The translations under genes were made by a program, and so were the position numbers. The notes under the pieces were generated by a model. It ran no database searches. It worked only from the letters and a program-made list of their open reading frames with translations, and was not told the DNA's origin. From Simmondsia chinensis (taxonomy: Eukaryota; Streptophyta; Magnoliopsida; Caryophyllales; Simmondsiaceae), in NCBI GenBank assembly GCA_018398585.1, contig JAGTTD010000015.1, positions 2,237,001 to 2,301,000 on the forward strand: 64,000 nt of DNA. Direction: 5' to 3'. How positions within the stretch are numbered: the first letter of the stretch is position 1; each line of letters opens with the position of its first letter. This document shows positions 56,201 to 64,000 of the stretch, in pieces.

Positions 56201-57474
56201 GGTCTCCTTTTTCCTTCAAGATAATCAGCAGTCTAAGTATAAATATCATTAGCCTAATTTCATATAGCTAATCACTCAATGTTCATTCAATACCAAGTTA
56301 AAATGAATTCAATACCAAGTTAAAATGAAGTAACACAATAAAGAATACATGAATAATCAGCGATGTACCTGTCAGTGGTTTCACTGAACAACCTTAATTG
56401 AATCAACCGATCAACGGCAACTTTATGCTTCGATAATCCATCAGGAAGAACCCACTCCTCCATGGACTTCGCTGGTATTGGAGCATCAATGTACAGTAAT
56501 TGCAAGACATACTTTTTCGCCAAAGGTGGCAAAGATCTGAACCCATCAATCAAGATAACTCATTCATCTTTTATCAAAACAATTCTATTAGCATCCCACA
56601 CAAATTTTCCATCCTTCAGAGTTAGCACGATCAAAGCGAAAATTTTCTATAGTCAATACAAACTAAGTTGCAATTAAGTCTCTGAACTGAAACGGGATGG
56701 TAATCAGAAGTGAAAATCAGAATAGGCGGATACATAATATCAGAAGTTAAAGTGCTTTTTGCAATATTACTTCATATATTAGGGTTTAGGCCTTTTCTTA
56801 TATTTGCATTTAGGCCCAAGTTTTATTTATAAATATAGGTTTGTAATTGAGGCAAGTATAGAACAACCTAGTGCCGCAAAGAGGCTCCCGCTAAGGCAGG
56901 TCTGAAGAGGGAAAGATGTATCAGTCTTACCCCTACAAGGTACCAACCTATAGAAAGGTTGTTTCTAAAGAGCCCTAAACCCCCAAAAGAACAATATTTA
57001 TGAAATCTGAAAAAGAAAAAAAAAAAAAAAAATTGTAATTGAGGCATGTATGCTTGAATAGAATGAAAGATCTCTTCCCCCTATATGTTTCTCTCCCTCC
57101 CTCCTCTCACCCCAAATTCTTCCTATTTCTCTCTCCCTTTCCAACAACAACAACAACAACAACAAACCCACTGCCTCAAGGACTCCCGCCAAGGCAGGGT
57201 CTGGAGAGGGTGAGATGTACACAACCTTACCCCTTCAACGTGCAGCCCTGAAGTTCTCTCTCCTTCTCTAATTTTCACTATTCTCTTATCAAAAAGATCT
57301 GGCTCGTAACGTGCCAAAAGAGTCATATGTGAATGATTGAAATAGTTGCACAAATGATAACCTGAGAATGGCTTCGCAGATGAAAGGGTTGCCATATAGC
57401 TTATCTAGCTTGAAAGCAGGCAAGGATGCCACCATGTCCATGAAATTCTTCGCTATAATCCTCACTTGCGGCAT
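47275..57474 (-). CDS. TFB2: TFIIH subunit TFB2 (GTF2H4/p52), 15 coding exons
   Basis: This is the TFIIH core subunit that anchors and stimulates XPB in transcription initiation and nucleotide excision repair. Coding exons, 5' to 3': 57474..57362, 56536..56369, 56213..56145, 55466..55373, 55223..55123, 54963..54918, 54822..54763, 52955..52887, 51774..51691, 51593..51510, 50595..50510, 49581..49491, 48873..48793, 48631..48557, 47409..47275. Together they give a continuous 451-aa frame and TAA, within one residue of the Arabidopsis length. Landmarks are MPQVRIIAKNFMDMVASLPA, SLPPLAKKYVLQLLYIDAP, LNPTFQANLQKQLIHG, LESGFQFLLMDTNAQLWY-like exons 6-7, DPADLISFLLELSFHETGQ, GFVVVETNFRLYAYSSSKL, and the p8-binding C-terminus ending MREYLRSQR. 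Exon 12 ends CAG|GCAAGA, a GC donor; all other donors are GT. Several introns contain retro-insertions. Confidence 0.95.
47510..47660 (+). repeat. Copy of unclassified repeat in the last TFB2 intron
   Basis: It reads gggcttcatcctaaaacttattgg, gatctcttctctttcttaac and ttactagattcacatgtgagg; same family as 6425 and 43563. Confidence 0.5.
47785..47905 (+). mobile_element. RTE/SINE 3' end fragment in the last TFB2 intron
   Basis: It reads tttggaaacagtcattcta ... gtaaagctgtgtacatctcacc ... gcaagagcctctatgaggca, then (TTG)n. It is antisense to TFB2 and has no 5S head. Confidence 0.65.
47979..48240. repeat. GC-rich minisatellite and flanking unknown repeat
   Basis: A unit of about 36 bp, gtcatgacactgtcctggg + ccgtgcctggccctt, occurs twice in full and once in part at 47979-48072. 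It is followed by GC-rich sequence (cttaggcctaggtctgttg, gcgcaaggcgcccacctgt). Its composition stands out from the AT-rich intron, so it is probably a piece of an LTR element. Confidence 0.55.
48280..48520. repeat. Gene-associated MITE-like repeat near a TFB2 exon
   Basis: It shares cttcaacttagccaaacgtga and ggaaaatatt with the copies at 1205 and 43060. Confidence 0.45.
49021..50427. other. TFB2 introns 11-12 region
   Basis: Outside exon 49581..49491 no repeat is named. 50215-50440 contains several loose repeats of 'catcaaggtgctagctt' type (cattgtcaaagtgctagctt, catcaagatgctagctt), a short degenerate tandem array. Confidence 0.45.
52086..52801 (-). mobile_element. RTE-type LINE copy with reverse-transcriptase C-terminus
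   Basis: It is a 716-bp 5'-truncated copy in a TFB2 intron, with a 20-bp duplication (tgtacctctttaccattgta at 52066-52085; one mismatch at 52802-52821). On the minus strand 52798-52410 reads a LINE ORF end: HHMQKLMVAEMRILRC, ICGHTRKDKIR, KLGMVPIEDKF, a stop, then QRLRWFGHVRRRPT. After a frameshift it reads MTLDRAEWRVSIGIADIAV and TAG. The FGHV and MTLDR blocks are typical of plant RTE-clade ends. A 320-bp A/T-rich 3' UTR follows, closing with the same about 120-bp end and TTG tail as the 5S-headed SINEs. A T11G11 run at 52140-52162 interrupts that end. Confidence 0.85.
54120..54440. mobile_element. Decayed Mutator-type MITE in a TFB2 intron
   Basis: It contains gtgtgtcaatttagtcctta on the left and actaaattgacacaattaaagtatag on the right in inverse orientation, as in 30728-31119. 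Its ends are decayed. Confidence 0.5.
56860..57032 (-). mobile_element. Decayed RTE/SINE 3' end with long duplication
   Basis: The 173-bp insertion on the minus strand reads poly-T side ... agaaacaacctttctatagg ... gcctctttgcggcactagg. The 19-bp flanks ttgtaattgaggcaagtat / ttgtaattgaggcatgtat differ at one base. The 5' region ends in a poly-A stretch on +. Confidence 0.7.
57142..57253 (-). mobile_element. RTE/SINE 3' end with (TTG)n tail in TFB2 intron 1
   Basis: On + it reads (CAA)7 aacccactgcctcaagg, ctcccgccaaggcagggtctgg and gatgtacacaaccttacccc. The flanks are both ttctctctcc-like. At about 110 bp it is a very short 5'-truncated insertion, about 100 bp from exon 1. Confidence 0.7.
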
Positions 57475-57507
57475 TGTCACTCCAACTAAGCAGCTGATGC
57501 CAAACAA

Positions 57508-57737
57508 GCAAAATCTTTTCTATCAGAGCCTTATTGATCAACAGGTCACAGGTTCAAATCCTACACTTTTAATATTAACATAATTTAAGCACAAGGTATG
57601 AAATGGGCTTGTTACAATATCCACGCTTCAAGCACAGTAGACATTCGCGTGAGAGGGGCATGTTGAAGTATAAAAACATTCATGAATTTTCACCCGTCAC
57701 CTTAAACTTTTGAGATAATTGGTTCAATTCCTTGACA
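57508..57737 (+). mobile_element. TRIM (SMART-like) copy lacking its left LTR
   Basis: It begins at the primer site relic ctatcagagcc (57519), with the interior ttgatcaacaggtcacaggttcaaatc, ttaacataatttaagcacaagg and gcgtgagaggggca. The right LTR tgttgaagtataaaaac ... cttgaca runs about 57660-57737. Confidence 0.6.
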
Positions 57738-57786
57738 CTCAGCCGTACACTCGCTCAATCACATCAACAAGTTGAAGCAATTGTTG

Positions 57787-58285
57787 TTAAAGCGATCAAA
57801 TTTCAGTTGTTACTCACTAAGAAAATTAATTCTCAATAAATGAATTTCTAAAATTGAAAATTTTCACAATAGAGTTACTTGTACCATTTGTCCCCGGTGA
57901 TTTTAAGTTTGTTTAAATTAATTCCTTTATTTATTTATTTTTGCTCAATTTAGTCCCTTGTCATTAAAATATTAATTAAATTAATCTCTCATCTTTCCTT
58001 TTACTCAAAATGGTCCCTAATGTTTTTATTTTATAACAAAAATTGATCTCCGTCTTTTTAACTTTTACCTAATTTTAATTCACACATAAGGACTAATTTT
58101 GTCATAAACTAGAACATTAGAGACCATTTTGAACAAAATTACAAAGATAAGGGACCAATTTAAAGGAAAAAAAGACAAAAAACTAATTTGAACAAACTTA
58201 CACAGCGAACCAAAGGATGTAAATAACTCAAGTGATCAAATTTCAATTGTCACCGAGAAATTAATTCTGAAGAAATGAATTTCCA
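57787..58285. repeat. Inverted-repeat element between two direct copies of a 65-bp sequence
   Basis: 57790-57855 and 58219-58285 both read gatcaaatttcarttgt, gaaattaattct and aaatgaatttc-aaaat. Between them lie mirrored arms (gtttgtttaaattaattcc..ttagtcccttgtc and ..agggaccaatttaaagg..tttgaacaaac). See the findings. Confidence 0.5.
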
Positions 58286-58349
58286 AAATATAAACGTCTC
58301 ATAATATCTGTTAAATCAAAGTTTAAGGTCATCGAAATTCTAACCCCTT

Positions 58350-58725
58350 CTCGCGTTTTACCAATCGTCTTCTTCGATTCTGCTTATCGGAATCTACAAA
58401 TTACTCTCTTTGATTTATCTGCTGCATTGCCGGCATCTCAATTTGAACTCTATGAAGCCCAAAACCCTAACCCCTTCAATTTCTCTGCAACCCTTTTACC
58501 AAATACAACACAATATATTAAACCGATAAAATTTAGTGGACAAGGCTACGAGCAAGGAGGGATCAGAAAGAGAGAAAAAGGGGGTCCGAGAATTTCTTCA
58601 GCTGATCGATTAGGGCTTTAGTGAATTAGGGCTTCTTCCTGAGGCTCTTCGTCGGCGAAGTATGAAACCAGCATTTGCTAGATGAATGAGAGAGAGAGAG
58701 AGAGATGAAGAGAGGGAGAGGGCTC
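58350..58725 (-). promoter_or_regulatory. TFB2: Probable TFB2 leader and core promoter region
   Basis: On the minus strand it shows a (CT)n tract (58688-58703), many aagccctaat/gccctaa-type motifs and C/T-rich leader sequence. The +-strand ORF at 58427 is an accidental frame. The start site is not determined. Confidence 0.4.
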
Positions 58726-58754
58726 CACAGAGTTACTGATCTACGGGTACGAAG

Positions 58755-59320
58755 TAGGGTGGACAAAATTTGACACGGCACGATAAAATAATACGGACAC
58801 AATACAAAGATAGTGGGTTTGGATTGACGGTTTTAAAGGCGGGTTAAATTTGAGTTGACCTATTTAATCCGTTTAAGTAATTAGATTGAATTTGGGTTTG
58901 ACACATGTAACTTGTTTTCCGCACGACATATCTGTTTATATAGTTATGTTAGGCATTTAAGTGATACATTGTTGTCGTTATATATATATTTTTGGTAGTT
59001 GACATAATTTGAACTATATTTAGTAAAATTAATTTAATAATTTATTTTAATAGTTATAAATATATCAAGTATTTATTAGTAGTATTAATCATGAAGTGGA
59101 TTATTAACATGTTTGTAAGTTGAAAAACTAGCATTTAATGAAAAAATCACCAATATAACTAAATAGGTAACCCGTGGGTTACCCATTTAATAATTGAGTT
59201 GGGTAAGGGTTGAGAGTTCCTAACCTATTTAATAAACTGGTCAGATTCAGGTTAATCTCATTTCTAAAACCCCTCGTATAGCACGAACACGAACACGGCA
59301 CGACACATTTGCCACCCCTA
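58755..59320. mobile_element. hAT-like MITE, 'gacacgac' family, copy 2, upstream of TFB2
   Basis: It is 566 bp, from tagggtggacaaaatttgac to acatttgccacccctA. The 8-bp flanks gtacgaag / gtatgaag differ by one C-to-T at a CpG. It resembles 34920-35448 throughout. It lies within about 40 bp of the TFB2 leader-like region, so it may now be part of the promoter. Confidence 0.8.
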
Positions 59321-60161
59321 GTATGAAGTAGATACATATACTAAGTTTGGAGGGCATCAACCATGTCCAAACCTGCCCTATTATCTGCAAGTATCTATGA
59401 GTCTTCACGCTCACCCCATATCTGTCCTAAAGTTACCAAATGATTATTCATATTTACCCATATTATTTATTTTGTATTACATTTTAGAATCTAGTTATAT
59501 ATTATTTTAAAATTCGAAGCAAAACTAATTAATTTAATTCGAATATATATTTTTCTTATTCTTAAATTAAAAAAATATAAATTGAGGTATGCATACAATG
59601 GATCTATGGTGGAAAGCAGGATAACATTGTACCCATACCCACCCCATACTCGTGCCGGATATTGCAGTGTATACCCGATTCATACCCACTAACCGCCTCA
59701 CTTGTACCCAAATGGGGCAGGTGTCCATTGATAATGAGTTTTATCCACTCCATTGTCATATCTACTAACTGGTCACTCATGTTTTTAATTTTATTTAAAT
59801 AGGTTAATTTATTTTTTCTTTTGGTCAAAATAAGAAAAAAAAAAAATAGGTTTAAGAAAATAAGTATATTATACAAAGGATTTGTGATTCTCCTTGTGTT
59901 TTAGTGAAAGGGGGCTAAAATAATTTATATTAAGAAACTCAAATACCTTATCCAATATACTATATTGTTAGATCATAAAAACATAATACTTATAGCTATT
60001 TACTATGATTTAATTATTATTGTTCAGTTCAAAAAACATTATTATTGTTAATATTATATATTAAAAAATATGGAGCATAAGATAGGTAAATTTCTATCGC
60101 TATCATAATACACGGAACCAGTTGGCGCAATTTTGTGTCCTATGCTGAAATTTAAGAGTAA
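59321..60161. other. Intergenic DNA, no gene seen
   Basis: 59625-59720 has a GC-richer patch with repeated 'catacccac/cgtgcc' wording, probably an old repeat. The rest is AT-rich. Confidence 0.45.
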
Positions 60162-60499
60162 GGTATCGCTTGGTTTACGCATGAATTAAATTTCTATATG
60201 AAGTTGTATTTTTTAAGAATTCAATTTTTATGTTAATTTTCGAAAAATAGGTGAAATATATTTGGTTGTCAAGGTAGGAAATAAAACTTCCTTAAGGAGG
60301 CTAGTTAAAATCGAAGGAATTAAAACTTACCTAGGAGGCTAGGTAAGTTACTTTCTGTGTTTTGAAGGAATTAAAAATTACTCGGTAATTTTTACTTTCT
60401 GCATTATGCCTACTTCTTACAAATCAAATAAGAGCTTAAACCCGTACTTTCCATGAAGTTCTACTTCCCACATCTACTTCTTGCCTACCAAACGAGGCC
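60162..60499. mobile_element. PIF/Harbinger (Tourist-like) MITE, 338 bp
   Basis: It runs ggtatcgcttggttt to ctaccaaacgaggcc, with TAA on both sides (60159-60161, 60500-60502). The inner palindrome-like acttacctaggaggctaggtaagt is conserved. Confidence 0.8.
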
Positions 60500-61008
60500 T
60501 AACTTTACAAAATTTAGAGTTTATTTGGTTTTATTTTTTATTTTTTATTTTTACAAATGATATTCTCTTATTTTAATTATTGATTTTTAATCTTCACTTG
60601 AACCATAATAAAACTCTAGATAAAAAACTTAAATTGAGAAAAAGATTACTTTTAACCTAATTTTAATTTTCTTAAAAATAAAAAATTTGCGATTAAAAAA
60701 TAATATCAAACTCAATCTCAGGGAAATAAGATCATTTGAAAGTATAAACACTTTGGTAGCCCAATAAAATGACATATTTAAGATTATTATACTAATCAAA
60801 TTGTGTGAATATGTCATATCATTATATCTAATATTTTTGTACTCAAATCTTGATCTTATTTGGTCAAACTTCTTTTCAAGAGAAAAAAAAAAATTTTTTT
60901 CAAGAAGTAAAAATTTCTCTTTAGGATTTTAAGGCATTTGGTCTAAAAAAAATACTTTTGAAGAAAGTAGAAGCCTTTTTTTTTTACTTTGAAGTAGTAC
61001 AAAAATAG
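60500..61008. other. AT-rich spacer
   Basis: No gene is seen. 60865-61000 has mirrored A/T-rich blocks (aacttcttttcaagag / cttttgaagaaagtag) suggesting a small decayed inverted repeat. Confidence 0.4.
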
Positions 61009-61261
61009 TAACAACAACAATAAATTCAGTGCTTCAAGGGCTCTTGCCTAAGCTGTGTCTGGGGGGTGAATATACGCAGCCTTACCCTTTCAGGATGTAA
61101 CTCTACCGAGAGACTGTTTCCGAGTACCCCCAACTTTATAGGGTTGGCAACATAAGGACTTCCCATAAGGTCACCCATCATGGTACTACTCTCGCCCAAG
61201 CACGCTTAACTGCGGAGTTCTAATGGGATCCAGTGTATTAGTACCTGGTACATGAACCCTA
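61009..61261 (-). mobile_element. 5S rRNA-headed SINE, copy 5 (type I head)
   Basis: It is 253 bp with a 13-bp duplication agtacaaaaatag / agtaaaaaaatag. On the minus strand it reads accaggtactaatacactgg, ggatcccattagaactccg, gttaagcgtgcttgggcgag and gtaccatgatgggtgacc. The 5S-to-LINE junction atgttgccaaccctataaag follows, then the RTE-type end (cggaaacagtctctcg, gctgcgtatattcacc, caagggc-type end) and a TTG tail. It lies 310 bp after the PPR stop codon. Confidence 0.87.
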
Positions 61262-61572
61262 AGTAAAAAAATAGCCATGTCCTTTAAAACAAAAAGAAAA
61301 GAAAAAACTCAAAATTTTAATATTTTTCAAAAATATTTCTACAAAAGGTGATAAAAGACCTTTTTTTTTTTTTGTGCCCCTCACAATTTGACCAATCATA
61401 TCCTCTAAAGATAAATTATAAGCATTTTCGTTTTTGAGACAGACTGAAAACAAAAAAAAATCTGGTGTCTAATGAACATCCTCAATCAAGAATGAGCAAA
61501 TTGTAATTCAAGTACATCCCCAAAAACAACTACATCAGATGCACTTGAACCAAAGCTTTCCAGATCTTCCTT

Positions 61573-62811
61573 CTACGTCCGAATCATGCTAAGAAGTTCT
61601 CGAGTTTCCTTATCTTCTTTCAGCTTATCTGCTTTCATCTCATCTAGAATGCCACTCACATCTTTACCATTACGAATACTCGCCTGGATTAATGCGTGAT
61701 ACATCTGTCTATTCACAGGAATCACAGTTCTCAACGACCTCACAAACTTGTCAGCCTCTTCAAAACTACATTCGTCGCCAACCCAACTCAGCAGGGTCGA
61801 AACGACCCTAATGTTTGGTTTCCATCCTTCATATTTCTCGTTGACAGCCAACGCTCTTTTCATACACTTCATCGCTTTTCTCATCTCGCTTTTGTCTGCG
61901 TACCCTACCGCAACTGTACCCCAGCTGTTTGGAGTAGGTGAGTTTCCCTTGTTTTCCAGTTCTTCTAGTACTTTCTCAGCTTTCTCAAGAAAGCCCTTTT
62001 CAATATAACCCATGATAATGATATTAGGAATGCGGAAATCATAACAATTATCTGACGATTCCCACTCTTCGAGCACTTTTTTCGCGTCTTCTAGTTCACC
62101 GATTTTCACTAGGGATTCAAGCATGTTAATATAGTCCTTGTTTATACATCTCTTGCAAGCATTCTTCTCAAGTTCCCATAATCTCAAGATTTCATATTTC
62201 TTACCAAGCTTCGCATAAAGCGAAATCAAATGATTGTAACCAGTACCATCACTCGCGTCTATCTTTACCTCCGCCTTCTTCAGGGCATCAACCGCTTTAT
62301 CGTTAAGGCTGGCTTTGATGTAAAAGTTGGCCACAACTGCATATGTATTCCAATCGACAACAAGGTGGGGTTCGGTCTCCATCTCTTTCAAGATCTTCTC
62401 GATTCCCTGGAGATCAGATCTGACACCATACGAATTAATGCAGATTCTGTAGCTGTAGTTATCGGGTGAGACGCCGTTTCTTTTCATTTCTTCTAGAACC
62501 TCTGGAACTTTCTCATATTGTCCGTTGTTCGTGTAAAGGCACATGATGTTGTTGTAAGTGAGGGCCGATGAAGCGAAGCCCAACTGCTTCATTTTGTGAA
62601 GATGGGTCAGGGACTTGTCGGTTTGGCGCTGTCGGACATAGCAGTTAAGAAGAGCACCGTATGTCTTCTCAGTTTTGTCTGGATTGGGTAACGAATCAAA
62701 ATAGGTTTCTGCAGATTCAAATCCGCGTACCCTACCGATTAAGTCCAAATGAACAGCATGCTCAGTTGGTGAGAATTTACATATCCCTTTCTCATTCATC
62801 CATTCTGAAAG
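61573..62811 (-). CDS. P-class pentatricopeptide repeat protein, second (3') exon
   Basis: This gene encodes an organelle RNA-binding PPR protein of the At2g20710/At4g21705 type, by family usually mitochondrial. The exon enters after ggttgcag at 62811 in phase 0 with LSEWMNEKGICKFSPTEHAVHLDLI and runs 412 codons to TAG at 61573-61575. PPR units of about 35 aa are evident (TYGALLNCYVRQRQTDKSL, TYNNIMCLYTNNGQYEKV, NTYAVVANFYIKASLNDKA, IPNIIIMGYIEKGFLEKAEKV). There is no E or DYW extension. The N-terminal exon with the transit peptide is not visible in the 1.2 kb to the right, so it lies outside the window. The ORF track-like methionine at 62817 is within the acceptor and is not a start. Confidence 0.9.
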   Translation of the reverse strand, partial: LSEWMNEKGICKFSPTEHAVHLDLIGRVRGFESAETYFDSLPNPDKTEKTYGALLNCYVRQRQTDKSLTHLHKMKQLGFASSALTYNNIMCLYTNNGQYEKVPEVLEEMKRNGVSPDNYSYRICINSYGVRSDLQGIEKILKEMETEPHLVVDWNTYAVVANFYIKASLNDKAVDALKKAEVKIDASDGTGYNHLISLYAKLGKKYEILRLWELEKNACKRCINKDYINMLESLVKIGELEDAKKVLEEWESSDNCYDFRIPNIIIMGYIEKGFLEKAEKVLEELENKGNSPTPNSWGTVAVGYADKSEMRKAMKCMKRALAVNEKYEGWKPNIRVVSTLLSWVGDECSFEEADKFVRSLRTVIPVNRQMYHALIQASIRNGKDVSGILDEMKADKLKEDKETRELLSMIRT

Positions 62812-62924
62812 CTGCAACCGAAATTATAACAGTTGGGTACAATCAGAAGCGAAATTATAGCAGTGTGGGATTTTAAACTGGCATTTGCGAAGCAAAGTAT
62901 GCAATTGTGCTTTCCTCAGAGCTA

Positions 62925-63130
62925 AGGGTGTAGATGAACTGAGCTAGCTTAGGAGCTCGAGGTCAGTTATTACTCAGCTGTAAAGATTTGGCTTGTTTCG
63001 AACTCAAGCTGGCTTGTTTAGCGAAATGAATCGAAGCAATGCGTTGAAAAGCTCGGGTTTTGCGTTCATGTGCCTACTGAGCTATATTATGAGCCTAAAT
63101 ATAGCCTGAACAAGCTGAGTTCAAACCTCA
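62925..63130. repeat. Fragment of 'gagctcgag' hAT-like MITE
   Basis: It starts taagggtgtagatgaactgagc and carries taggagctcgaggtcag and caagctgagttcaaacctc. There is no matching right end. Confidence 0.45.
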
Positions 63131-63194
63131 ATGAGCCCATTAATGTTTTTTTTGATTAATTGATCTACCACAACCTAAACTTGCAAGAAACAAA

Positions 63195-63480
63195 TTACCC
63201 CAAAAGCTTAAACTAATAAGTGACGCCCATGAATTGTTCTATACTCAAATATGCCCCTCACACGAATCTCCATCAGGCGCGAAGCATGGATAATACATAA
63301 GACCACATTATACCTTGTATTTTTAAGTAATTAGTATTCACAGTAGGGATCACTAGGATTTGAACTCATCACCTCTTGGTCAACAAGGCTTTGAACAAAT
63401 GTTAAGAAACCAGCTATCCAAAAACACAAACCCACGAATTTTTTGATTGCACACAAAACCACGAATGGTTTTATACTCTT
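63195..63480 (-). mobile_element. TRIM (SMART-like) copy, antisense
   Basis: It has the interior order of the family in inverse: ttctatactcaaatatgcccctcacacg, gcgaagcatggataatac, ggatttgaactcatcacctc, ggtcaacaaggct. LTR pieces are at both ends (ataagtgacgcccatgaattg; acgaatggttttatactctt). It probably lies in the PPR gene's first intron. Confidence 0.6.
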
Positions 63481-63514
63481 AAGATAATCTAAGCCTTTTA
63501 TCCACCCAGTTTAT

Positions 63515-63745
63515 AAAATGAATGATTTTATACTCTAGTATGTCTCTCATGCAACCAACAGTTGTTTTGAATCGTGGATTAGAGCACAAACCCACCCATA
63601 CCTTCTCTTGATCATATTAATATCAAAGCACTGGGTTATTAAGATTTGAACTTGAGATACCTCGCTCTACGAGGCTCGATACCATGTCAAACAACCAACT
63701 ATAACAATAATATAAGCTTCAGCCATTAGACGAAGGCTCATGGAC
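63515..63745 (-). mobile_element. TRIM (SMART-like) copy, antisense
   Basis: It reads gaatgattttatactctagtatgtctctcatgc, then ttgaatcgtggattagagcac and gatttgaacttgagatacc. The primer site complement ggctcgatacca (63679-63690) is followed by LTR sequence tgtcaaacaacc. Confidence 0.6.
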
Positions 63746-64000
63746 AAATATCTGTTACTTGTATGCCTAAATAAGATCACCTTCCCTCATCAAACACATT
63801 CCATTCACCAACTTTCGAATTTCTATCCTAGCCAGCTCAAGCAAATCTAAAATGATTCACTTTATCTCATAATATCAACTAATACTTGGGTCTTTTATAT
63901 TACACATGGACATATATATTACATATGTTATTATTTCTTCAATCATGAACGGTACTTTGTAATAGAAGCCAACTAATAATATAATGGGTTTTTTTTACAC
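63746..64000. other. Right edge, likely PPR intron
   Basis: No exon is recognised on the minus strand before the window ends. Confidence 0.4.

Larger units (their letters stand above)
57490..58350 (-). other. TFB2: Probable 5' UTR intron of TFB2
   Basis: Minus-strand ctgcttag|ttggagtgacaATG offers an acceptor just before the start codon. The sequence upstream is TRIM and MITE debris rather than leader. Leader-like sequence resumes at 58350-58720, with possible donors such as ttggtaaaa. The exact donor is not determined; this is inference. Confidence 0.4.

Noticed and set aside
58427..58621. 64-aa ORF starting MPASQFELYEAQ
   Set aside because: It lies antisense to the leader-like region of TFB2 and has no motif.
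61696..62876. Plus-strand ORFs over the PPR gene
   Set aside because: They are shadow frames of the minus-strand PPR exon.
1..64000. CRISPR arrays, operons, prophage or other bacterial systems
   Set aside because: Genes are intron-containing plant nuclear genes. The repeats are transposable elements, and no regularly spaced short repeats with unique spacers were seen.

Overview
The window reads as nuclear DNA of a flowering plant, most likely a eudicot. It has GT-AG introns, AT-rich intergenic DNA and plant-type gene families, and it is dense in old transposable elements. There is no bacterial or organellar gene organisation. I cannot name the species from sequence alone.

Five protein genes and one tRNA are supported. 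In order they are: (1) the 3' end of a C2/GRAM/VASt-domain protein gene on + (two exons within 594-1869; the rest lies left of the window); (2) a CBSX5-type CBS-domain gene on + (23383-27225, two exons, 383 aa); (3) an AIRP2-type RING E3 ligase on + (39248-43477, five exons, 247 aa); (4) a tRNA-Val(UAC) on + (45208-45280); (5) TFB2, the p52/GTF2H4 subunit of TFIIH, on - (57474-47275, 15 coding exons, 451 aa, with one GC-AG intron); (6) a P-class PPR protein on - (62811-61573), whose first exon lies beyond the right edge. These are unlinked single-copy nuclear genes. They do not form an operon or pathway cluster.

Everything between and inside these genes is mainly mobile-element debris: (a) five short elements of about 230-260 bp (one disrupted) whose 5' half is recognisable 5S rRNA sequence and whose 3' half ends in a TTG-type tail; (b) 5'-truncated RTE-type LINE copies carrying the same 3' end, one of which still encodes the reverse-transcriptase C-terminus; (c) a tRNA-derived SINE family (three copies); (d) two kinds of miniature LTR element (TRIM), one about 295 bp and one 497 bp, both primed by initiator tRNA-Met; (e) several MITE families of hAT, PIF/Harbinger and Mutator type, many with clear target-site duplications; (f) L1-type LINE fragments; and (g) a half Ty1/copia element.

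Region by region: 1-2.6 kb is a gene end. 2.6-12.5 kb is layered MITEs, SINEs and TRIMs. 12.65-17.93 kb is a half-copia between two copies of a 1.1-kb sequence, one of which keeps the unoccupied insertion site. 18-23 kb is SINE and MITE debris. 23.2-27.5 kb is CBSX5. 27.8-38.8 kb is nested MITEs, TRIMs and LINEs. 38.9-43.5 kb is the AIRP2-like gene. 43.5-47.2 kb is tRNA-Val, an unexplained ORF and a SINE. 47.3-58.7 kb is TFB2 with element-filled introns. 58.7-61.3 kb holds two MITEs and a 5S-headed SINE. 61.6-64 kb is the PPR exon and TRIM debris in its likely intron.

The most interesting system is the 5S-headed SINE / RTE LINE pairing, where shared 3' ends point to SINE mobilisation by the RTE machinery. 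Next are the copia duplication that preserves its own empty site, and the very small TRIM family. All statements come from reading the sequence; no database search or alignment was run.
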